This document shows positions 55,606 to 64,000 of a DNA stretch of 64,000 nucleotides, one piece after another; position 1 is the first letter of the stretch, and every line of letters starts with the position of its first letter. Made by a program: the position numbers and the translations under genes. The notes beneath the pieces are model-generated. The model was given only the letters and a program-made list of their open reading frames with translations. It made no database searches and was not told the origin of the DNA. Source of the DNA: Endothia cerciana (lineage: Eukaryota; Ascomycota; Sordariomycetes; Diaporthales; Cryphonectriaceae); the NCBI GenBank assembly GCA_026119935.1, contig JALRMH010000029.1, positions 124,001-188,000 of the forward strand, read 5' to 3'.

Positions 55606-58600
55606 ATCTGGCTTGGGTTGATGTGGCTACAGTGCAGCTTTCCGAGCTGACCGCCAGGAAAGAGAGAACAAATCCCCACATGGCTGCCTCCCCCCCCCCC
55701 CGCCGGAACTTTGAGACGAGATGACAAGCAGGAACCCTGAGTGCCCCCGTGTCTCGGAATGCTGCCGTGGCTGGGAACGGTATCGTTCGTCTCACCGCCT
55801 GAGAAAGGGAAAGAAAACTCCGACGACAGAGGAATCACTGCCCATGGCCTGGTGAGGCTCGTGAGGGGCGCCGTGCATCAGTCCCGAGAGCGTAGACATC
55901 ATCCCGAGTGTGGGTACCTCTCCTCCTCCTCCTCCTCCTCCTTATGGATTGCCCGAGGTGCCAGTGCGGGCTCGTCAGACGCGGCCTACCGGTAGGTGGT
56001 AAGGAGGAGCATTGTGCCTGTCACATTTCTGTCCCGGTGCAACCCAGCAGACGAAGTGCACTGCCGGGCAAGGGTCGCACGGGGCTGCGGGCTGGAAAAA
56101 AAAGACTGGCGGCGGCCAGCATCGTCGATCTGGATCTGATTTGACGAGGAGAGATTCGTATAGGGATGCAGGATTCTATTCTAGTCCAAATGTCCTCCTT
56201 GCGCTCGGGGGTTGACTCTCTCGAAGCAGCCCCCCTCCAAGGTGGCGTAGAGACTCGTCTTGGTATACTCGGTGATGCCGGGCGTTGATGCTCTAGATAT
56301 GTTTCACTGTCGTGATAGTGGCACACTTGGTTTCAAGGTGAACCCCATGTGGCGGTTCTACAAACGACATAGGCAGTATGTAAGCCGGTTGTGTATTCAA
56401 CCTGGAGGTACTTTTGCCAGAGCACTTGGGTGATATCAGGAATATGCTGATGCCGTGTCTGAATAGGCCGTGTCCCCCTTACCTTCTCGCCGTCTCTGCC
56501 ATGTGCGTTGGGGGCGAGGTTGCCTAGGTAGATGCACCTCTGCGAAGCGGACCGTGCCATGCGAGTAACGTTCCCTCGAAGATTAGCGTCAAGAGAGACA
56601 GGGTGCTAGAAGCCTCCCTCGAGTACCGAGCAAGTCCGGAGGACCTGTCTTCTCGGCACACCTTTTTGCAGAGGTGGAACGTCGGCGCGAAGGATTCTAT
56701 TGCTGCAGGCGAGAACTAACGTGCCTGTGCAGGGGTCTTTTGTGTGGTCCTGTCACCTCAGGACCGACCCGCTCTGCTTGATGTCGGGACTTTCACGTAA
56801 CAGAACGCTCTGGAAACTCGAGATCGCGAGAGCGTCCGAGTCCTCAACGAGAGTTCCCCATCCCGAGTGCTGCATGTGCTGGCACGGTCGACTTGCGTGG
56901 CATGGCCGGGGCGTGGCCCGCCCCAGATTCCAAGGAGCGTCCCAGGCAGCCATATTCTCGAGGCGCTGAGTGGTGAAGAGACGGAGGGGAGGGGGGCAAC
57001 ACCTCACGCTATGGGCCGCATCTAACCAGCGATCACCACATTTGTGCAGCTGAGCTGAGGAGAGGTCCCCCCCCCCGGGGGGGCCTAGATCTGTCGTCTT
57101 GTTGGTCTGAATGCTCCGCGGTGATCTCCCGAGGCCAGCCTCGAGGCCGCCAGAGTCGTTATGAGAATGAGACGAAGACGGGTTGTTTTTTCCTGAAGAA
57201 CCCCACCCCGCCCCCTCCCCCGATACATTCAATGGAACTTTTGTCGGTCACGTTTCGGGAGATTGTCAGCTCGCTTTGAGGTCGGGAAACTAAGTATGGA
57301 AAGGTCATTTCAGAACTGCCGGACGAGCAGACGGCTGTGCCGCTCGTTGAAATTAAGTCTTCTGGGCTTGGACCACCTTGTGGTCTATACCCACTCTTTA
57401 TCTTCTGAGCGGGAGAGAGGCGACCAGTAGGTCTTGTTCTATTTTTGTGGTTGTATTTAGTTCCCTTGCGTTCGGATGCCGGTACAAAATCTCGGGTGCG
57501 TCGCGCCGCGATGTATTTATCCCTATTTTACTTTCGAGTTCGGGGTTCAAGCGAAGAAACAAGTCCAGGGCCTTCATTGCTTACGGGGGGTCAGGATAGA
57601 TGTGTTACAAAGTACCCAGCGGTATCAGGCCAACGACCTCGAGACACTGGGGGCGACTGCCTTTGTTACGGATTCACGGACAAGCGCTAGAACTTGGCGG
57701 GCCGCAAGTCTCTCGGACGGCAACTTGTGGACGCTGGATGCAGCGGCCTCTCCCAAGAACTGGACGGGTGCTCAAGGTCGAAGAGGGCTCTTGAGCAGCC
57801 CATCCCAACTCATGCACCATTTTTCTTTGCGAGATTCAGCCCTGTTCCTTCTTGTTCGTCCCATAGGAGCGGCCCGCTCGGAAGAACTGGGCCGGTACCA
57901 CCGGGGACGGGTTTTGAACTTCAAAAATCTTGATTCTTTGCCCTAGATGTGGAGTTGAAGGATGATGTGCTGCCGAAGTCTTCGTCACTTGCGGCTATCC
58001 GAGAAAGAAGAAACTCAGTAGGTGTGTGTCCTCGCGGAGGATGATTATAGTATGTTCGAACTCCTCGACGAACTGGCAATGCGGCTGATTCCATAAAAGA
58101 CCATTATAAGACTTTGCTGGACGGTGTCCGTGTAACATTCGTATTGAGTATCTCATTCTTGTTCTCGGGCTGAGCTCTACAGATGATTCTGCCCCATGCC
58201 TCAGGCTACCTGGAGGAACAAGGAGAAGGACATCTGCCTTGAGACGTTAACGCGAACCGGAGGGCACATCTCGTCGACCAAAGACTGCCGATCAACTTGT
58301 TTTGATACAGCCCCCCACCCCCCCCACTCGCTACGAGTATACCACCTCTTGAGCAAGGGGTGCTGCCGTGTCACGTTGTCCCGAATGCTGCCGTAGCTGG
58401 GTACTCTCGCAGTCCCAGAACTCCCCACTATGGATGAGGACGGTGGGGTGTGACTATCAGGCAGCTCAAGGCGGCTGTGCTCGGAGCCTAGGTAGGGCGT
58501 CAACGATGTTTTAAACGCCGAAATCCTCGGAGGCAATACGCGATAGGTCATTTTCAAGACGCCTTGGGGCTGACGGGGCACCCGGCATCATGAAGAGGCA

Positions 58601-58949
58601 ATACAGTGGAGCGACTATCCCGCCTGTGGTACTACAGGAACCTAGCAAAGCGCTGGCAACCACGACGCTGACTGGTATCCACACTCTCTGGGGGCCAGAG
58701 TTGAGAAGACATGCAGGCATGTCACCACCTGATCATGGGTTAAGATCTCACATCACCATCCTCGGAGTGGGGACAGCAGCCAGCCTATAGTAGACCTACC
58801 TGCCACGGGTTACACTTGAATACATCAGGAGAAAAGCAAGAGCATACGCCTTCGAAGAAATTTCACAATACTGGACTCTACAGTGTCCTCGCTAGTATAC
58901 TGACCTCGGAATTAGCATCCATCCCAGGCCCCCCGAGCTTCGGCTTCCT
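55606..58949. other. Long gene-free region
   Basis: About 3.3 kb, mixed composition, with homopolymer runs (C at 55690-55702, (CTC)n at 55919-55940, C/G at 57067-57082). Frames up to 159 codons exist but show no motif or convincing codon bias. Confidence 0.5.
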
Positions 58950-59395
58950 CGCCCGGCCCTGGAAAGACTATACGCGGCAAGGTTCGGGCATGGCAGCTTT
59001 GCAAACTACCACGAAAGATTCGAATACGAAGACGCAGTGCTCAATTGCAGCTGTGGGAGACCGAAGACCCCGATTCACTTCTTCTTTTGCATATATGGCC
59101 GCAAAACCACACCTCGCCACCCTAGGCCGAAGATAGCGAGATTCGGTATTGACTCTCTCCTTGGTACTCCTAGAGGAGCTGCTCTCTTTAGCTAATGGAT
59201 AGGAGCAACAAATTTCTTTACGGATATTTGCGGAATGCATTGAACAAGGGCGTTAGGTTTAGACGGATTCCTGTACATAAGTTTTGATTCATATAGACAA
59301 TGTCGGCATAGCGCCCGGCACCTCTCTCATACCTCAGTCGATGGGGCCTTCATGCTCGAGATGTTAAATGTAATCAATCAATCAATCAATCATGG
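58950..59395 (+). mobile_element. 5'-truncated LINE (Tad1-like) 3' end
   Basis: The plus strand encodes the C-terminus of a fungal LINE reverse transcriptase/RNase H polyprotein: LYAARFGHGSFANYHERF, EDAVLNCSCGRPKTPIHFFF then C (a Cys-His knuckle), GIDSLLGTPRGAALFS, a TAG/TAA break, then WIGATNFFTDICG. It is followed after about 130 bp of untranslated tail by (AATC)4 at about 59372-59388, a simple-sequence tail of the kind that ends LINE copies. No RT domain is present upstream, so the copy is 5' truncated. The element probably inserted by target-primed reverse transcription near 59395. Confidence 0.75.
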
Positions 59396-59538
59396 GGTTG
59401 TTGACCCTTGTTCGTGTGTTAGCCTGTTTCCTGACTCAACTGCTGCTTGGGTTTATAATATTGAGGCGCTTAGACAGTGTTCCGGGAGGTGTATTCATCG
59501 ATGTTATTACCCGCACCTCTAGCACCTCTGCTCTTCTA

Positions 59539-62314
59539 TCAGCCCTGGCTCCGGTATCTTACTGCCAGGTTGTCCATGCTGGCGAGTGTATCAGGATGCT
59601 CTCGGCCTAGCACCTTCTCCTTCAGCTCCAGTGCCCCTCGGTGCATCTGCTCGGCCTCCTTATACTTCCCCTGGCTATTTAGTATAAGGGCTAGGTTGTT
59701 CATGCTATCGAGTGTCGAGGGATGCTCTCGGCCTAGCACTATCTCCCTCAACCCTAGTGTCTCCCGCTGTATCTGCTCGGCCTCCTTATACTTCCCAAGA
59801 ATGCGGCAGCCCTCGCCTAATTTGAAGAGAAGACCAGACTTTGCCTCCTTATCAGTACACTCCTCTCGAAACTCAACTGCTGTCTGCGCATGCGGCAAGT
59901 ACTCCATCCAAAGCTCCCTATTCTTGTGCTTCGGAAACAGGAATACTATGTCAAGTCGTTAGATCACCTTTGTAATCCATATCGCCCGCTCTCTTTCCTC
60001 CCCCAAGCAGTTGCGCATAGCTAGTCGAAAAAGCCGGTGGATATTAAAGGAATTAGAGGCCTTTCGTTCGGTAACGAATGCATACGCCTTCAGTGTGCCA
60101 ATCGGCCTCGTCCTTCTGGAGTTCATCATCCCCTGGCGGCAGTAGTGATACCGGAATGTCTTTCTCCGCGAGGAAGCATATAAACCTTAGGTATTGTGCA
60201 GCGAGCGGCGCCTCTCGTATGATGTGCTCGAAAGAAATCAGCCAAGTCGTGGTAATGGGGTTTTCGATGCCCTTATAGCGGCCTCGATCCCCAAAGTCCT
60301 TACCAAGAAGCTGGATCAGGGTTTTGTTGCTAGACTGGCAGTGAGAGAGATACTTGGAAGTCGATATGCTTGTCTTGAACATATATGCAGATGCCTGTTT
60401 GATAGCCAGAGGAAGATCAGCCAGGAAGTTGAGCAAGGTATCTGTGCTCTTGGAATCATCTGTCTGGCTTTTCTTTAAGTCTTTGGCAAGTAACTCAAGT
60501 GATTCATTCCTGCTCATTTCTGCTGCCGTGATAATGCCTTGACCCGGAATATGTAGCCTTACTGCAGCCTCGTGGTTTCCGTGTTGTGAACAGGATGGAG
60601 CCTTTCCGGCTTGATGGAAGATGATCGGAGATGGCCGTATCGCCAAAGAGCAGGTCTTGGTCGTCGGCATTATCAATGATCAAGAGCCAGTCGCCGGCGC
60701 TCTCCTGACTTAGAACCTCTTTGACGAGCATCTTGATGTCGGCTTTGTCGTCTTCGATCCCTGCAACCTTGAGCTGCTGGCCGATCTCACGATAGGCATT
60801 CTCGAAAGTAGTTGCGTCTATCGCGGGAACCCAGAAGACCGAGCAGTCAGGGTACTTATCGCGGACTCTGTAGGCGGCCTGGAGGGCGATTTGGGTCTTG
60901 CCGATACCACCAAGGCCCTCGATAGCGGTTCGTTGGCAATCATCCTTTTCTTCTCTTGGAGGGATCCTATCCAGAAGTTGTGCTAGAATCGATTCCCGTC
61001 CGACAAAGTCCTTGTTGCGGCCGAACGGGACCATAAAGTGACGTTTTGGTTGAGCTTGAAGTCCGTTAGCATTACCCACCTCTGTCGGTGTTAGACTTAC
61101 CGGACTGTCGACGATCTATCGCGTCTTTTGCATTAATGCACATCTTGAGTATCTGTTCTGAGACACTTGATGAAGGACCTGTCATTTGGGCCTGGGTACT
61201 TGTTCAGGCCAAAGTGATCTGCCTGCAGGGGGAATCGATCCCAGCCGGGAATATGAGCAGACTCTTCTTCTACAACCTGTATATTCTCGTGTTGGAGAAG
61301 CGGGCTACCAGCTTTAGCATGCACCTTCTGAGAACTCACCCTTCCTTGGATTAGTCCTCGCAATTTGACTTTCTTCCCTAAGTCTGAATTATGAAGTTCG
61401 AAGAAAGATAGTGTAGGTAGGGCCAGTCGTTCCCGAAGCTGGCAGAAGGCATGAACCTTGTCTCTCAGATGCTCGTCGTCTGATTTGAGATCTTGAAGCA
61501 TCCCCCTATGAGAACCGGCTGCAGTCATGATCCTTGCGATAATATCTGCAAGTTGATACATCTGCGAGCCCCGAAAAGGCGCCCAGAGGGCAATGAAACC
61601 GACGGTCTGCGCTGGTAGGTACTTGAATTCCCCTGTCCGGTCGGCGAAGAGTAGACTCTAACACAGGTTTAGCATTATCTTACGCTATATTCGCAGTATA
61701 CAGGATTCTGCTGGACGTACATGCAAGATGACCAAGCCACCCAGGCTGTGGCCAATAAAGATAACCGGCCGGTTACACATCTTTGCTGCGAAAGGTGTGT
61801 AGGCTATGTACCAGGTCTTCGCCGCAAAGCTTAAAGCGAGTCCTTAGAGCGTCGGCATGCTATTTCGACTCGTAGTTGTACATAATAATCCTCGACTTGG
61901 GCACCTTCGCAGGCAGCATATCTGGATCTTTCAGCCAGTGCACATATTTAGGATCGATCTTGGGATCGATCTTGTAGACCCAAGACCAGTCCACATTAGC
62001 ACCGAGACCGTGCACCGCAACGATACTATATCGGTAATTAGATTGATACAACCTGCAATATCGAGAAGGACCTACTCCACTTCAGCCTGCTCATCTGATT
62101 CACCGTTTGGGTCCGGATACAGAATCTCGAGAGCTGGTCGACTATGGTGTTCCTTGCCCTTTGAAGCTTCCCGGATCTCGTCTTCCTGTTGTGAGGCGTC
62201 TGCCGCCTGGGGTCGCGAGACAGGCCGCGATAACGAGACAGGATATAGGACCCACCACGAGAGACCTGCGACAGCTAAAAGGACGAGGAGTGAACCGACG
62301 CTGACGAAATCCAT
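59539..62314 (-). pseudogene. NLR pseudogene: membrane anchor, esterase-like domain, NB-ARC, TPR
   Basis: From ATG 62314: a hydrophobic N-terminal segment (SVGSLLVLLAVAGLSWWVLY), PALEILYPDPNGESDEQAEV, intron 62075-62026, then a serine-esterase-like domain (IVAVHGLGANVDWSWVY, GHSLGG near 61745). NB-ARC follows, with P-loop IEGLGGIGKTQIAL near 60900, LLIIDNADD near 60680, and LADLPLAIKQASAYM. TPR units end it (GKYKEAEQIQRETLGLREIV, LGREHPSTLDSMNNLALIL). Lesions: TAG at 61860-61862 where Trp is expected (YESK-stop-HADAL); an extra base near 61775 before NRPVIFIGHSLGG; a frame change near 61170; AAA for AA (60576-60578) in TTR(N)HEAAV; a frame change near 60103; TAA at 59959-59961 for Gln; and premature end after 2-3 TPRs at 59541. 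Such proteins act in non-self recognition and cell death. Confidence 0.85.
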
Positions 62315-62812
62315 TGCAGGAGCACGGTGCCCACGGGCGGACGGCGGGGGTAAGGGTCGTGTATGGCGGTGGAGACAGAGGGGGCAGAGTCGAGTGCTAT
62401 ATTCAAAAGGAGTCGAAAAGCAAGGGCTTACTGAGGAGCATCGATACTAGCAGTGCATCGACAGCGACGTTCGAGCGCGTTCCATCAGGCAGTCGTAGAG
62501 GTTGATCAGCAACCGAGCCAGGCTGCATCACGGCGCTTCCTTGGCTAATCATGCCAACCTGTCAGCTCAGGTGGCGGCAATACTGCAGCCACAGCTTTTG
62601 ATTTGCAGACCGCAGACTTATCCATAGGCTCCGCAGAGCAGTGCTAAAGACGCTTGTTCTCGTACTGAGCCTGGTCTGACCAGAGCAGCAGATGTGCGGA
62701 CACATATCTAGTCGCATCGACAACGCCCTGCCTTGTGGCCTCTCGATTACGGTCGCAGAATATCAACCCCTTGAATCGACGGGTTATGGACAGACAACGC
62801 ATCCAGGTATGA
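62315..62812. other. Intergenic region between divergent pseudogenes
   Basis: 5' flanks of the NLR pseudogene (minus) and the right-edge gene (plus). No gene recognised. Confidence 0.4.
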
Positions 62813-64000
62813 TTCCCGCATAGTGCTTTGCCCGGCGACTCGAGCCAACGGGTTCTGCACAGGTCCCTCCGTTCTCTGTTCGCGTCCTGCAGAGCAAAGC
62901 TCGATACTGCCGACGCGACGTACACTGACGGGCACGTCTCGCTCGGCTCGCTTCTCCCCGCGTCGTACCGCGCCGAAGCCGACTCCTTGCCCCGTCTTTG
63001 TAGCCCGAACCTCTGTAACGCCACTTTCCTCGAACAGGAGCTGGGCCTGCAGAGGTTGAAATCTATTTCTGCCTGGCTGTGGGTTGCGGGTCCGGCCTAT
63101 GCCGCCCCGCCCGCTGCACTGCCAGCTGGTCTTGGGCCGGGAGATCTTCATTGCAGAGCGCTTGGATATGCATCTAGTCTGGACGACCGGCCGGATCTTC
63201 CTCAAGCCGATCCCGCCATTCCTGCTCGAGCCTTCTTTCTGGAGCAAGCATCTCTCCTTCCCACAGGGATGCCCATGCCCGAAGGACATACCCGGAGACG
63301 CAGACGCAGACAGCAGCCGCGGAACAGCCACCTTGGGCTGCAGGCGAGGACTTCAGTCGCGGGCGCTCGGCTTCCTGCTCTCTTATTCGGCCTTGATCAG
63401 TTATAAGAGTGACCTCCTCATCGCCCGAGAGAAGCGCCTGCTCCCGATAGAGGTCGAGTGGCCGGCCTGGAGGATCCTCGTCCGTCAAATCCTCGAGATC
63501 AGGGATATCGACCATAAGATTGACGCGCGGTTCATCTACGGCGAGCTCCGCCTCAGCCGTCTCAACAAGATCTACATGCTCCCGAAGCGCCCATTTCTTC
63601 GAGGATATATGGCACACTGGCATCAATACGGGACTTACTTCCAGGACAACCTCGCCTGGCTTGCGTCTGCGACTGTATATATTGCCATTGTGCTGACGGC
63701 CATGCAGGTCGGCCTGGCGACGTCCCTGGCGGAGAATAATGCCTTCCAATCTGCACCGTATGGGTTCACTGTTTTCTCTATCCTGGGTCCTCTTGTTGCG
63801 GCTATATTAATTACTGACGGGATCAGGGGAGTCGAGTTGTACTGTGTAGGCGGTCTACCGCCGAATCACAGTTTTTATTGGCGTATATTTTCAATTAGAA
63901 ACCTCATCTACGCGCTACGTCGGTTCGATTATCAATTACACATTCTCCAAGCAGATATATTGACTCGGACCTCAATCTCAATCGCATATCCTGCTCGAGC
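62813..64000 (+). pseudogene. Fungal multi-pass membrane protein gene, frameshifted and cut by window edge
   Basis: The first frame reads FLEQELGLQRLKSISAWLWV-AG. After one extra C (63092-63093) the conserved frame continues RPMPPRPLHCQLVLGREIFI, AERLDMHLVWTTGRIFLKPI, RALGFLLSYSALISYKSDLL, EVEWPAWRILVRQILE, DARFIYGELRLSRLNKIYML, YFQDNLAWLASATVYIAIVL, TAMQVGLAT and YGFTVFSILGPLVAAILI. These are hallmark blocks of a Pezizomycotina family of uncharacterised membrane proteins, with hydrophobic helices near ATVYIAIVLTAMQVGL and FSILGPLVAAILI. After about 63803 the frame stays open but becomes AT-rich and no longer resembles the family (where a final helix and basic tail are expected), as if foreign sequence begins. 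No ATG precedes the first block in frame, so the N-terminus is lost or lies in an unseen exon. Function unknown. Confidence 0.72.

Noticed and set aside
1..64000. CRISPR arrays, prokaryotic operons, bacterial promoters or integrons
   Set aside because: Spliceosomal introns, Zn2Cys6, HET and NACHT families show a eukaryotic fungal chromosome. No regularly spaced direct repeats are seen.
1..64000. Polyketide synthase, NRPS or terpene cyclase core gene for a secondary-metabolite cluster
   Set aside because: No KS, AT, condensation, adenylation or terpene cyclase motif is seen, so the SDR/MFS/regulator group cannot be called a classical biosynthetic cluster.

Overview
The window reads as a filamentous ascomycete (Pezizomycotina, probably Sordariomycetes) nuclear chromosome. 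The evidence is short introns (about 50-115 bp, GTRNGY...YAG), Zn2Cys6, HET and NACHT/WD40 families, an Sds23/Inp1/Kap121/Rsc gene set, and damage typical of repeat-induced point mutation (RIP). There is one 10-N assembly gap (55398-55407).

Left part (1-12.7 kb). One intact DHA2-type MFS transporter (1176-2972) is followed by a run of broken genes: a 60-codon HET-protein tail, a Zn2Cys6 regulator with nonsense, frameshift and deletion lesions, two divergent short-chain dehydrogenases (one frameshifted and missing its Rossmann start, one with an in-frame TAA), and a second MFS transporter with three frameshifts. Regulator, two oxidoreductases and transporter side by side look like a decayed metabolic or detoxification cluster.

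13.7-20.7 kb is AT-rich and RIP-like. It holds a NACHT/WD40 NLR gene whose Gln and Trp codons have become stops, with one untouched GC-rich WD40 repeat inside it. A 1.6-kb DNA element with about 255-bp terminal inverted repeats follows, abutting a relic of ankyrin repeats, then repeat debris.

22.3-46.9 kb is the housekeeping core, with clean multi-exon genes: RSC1/RSC2-type bromodomain-BAH protein, OTU1 deubiquitinase, formamidase, a UsgS-like membrane protein, INP1 (peroxisome inheritance), an HNH-motif protein, SDS23 CBS-domain protein, and the importin KAP121/PSE1. None of these shows a frameshift.

46.9-59.4 kb is gene-poor and GC-rich with many poly-G/C tracts. It contains an RTA1-like membrane protein gene with three single-base insertions, one proline-rich unknown protein (52711-54000), the assembly gap with near-duplicate flanks, and a 5'-truncated LINE end with an (AATC)n tail.

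59.5-64.0 kb again carries accessory material: a broken NLR with membrane anchor, serine-esterase-like domain, NB-ARC and TPR, and at the right edge a frameshifted fungal membrane protein gene running out of the window.

The general picture is a conserved core flanked on both sides by decayed accessory genes (transport, redox, NLR/HET self-recognition). Family names come from recognition of motifs, not from a database search.
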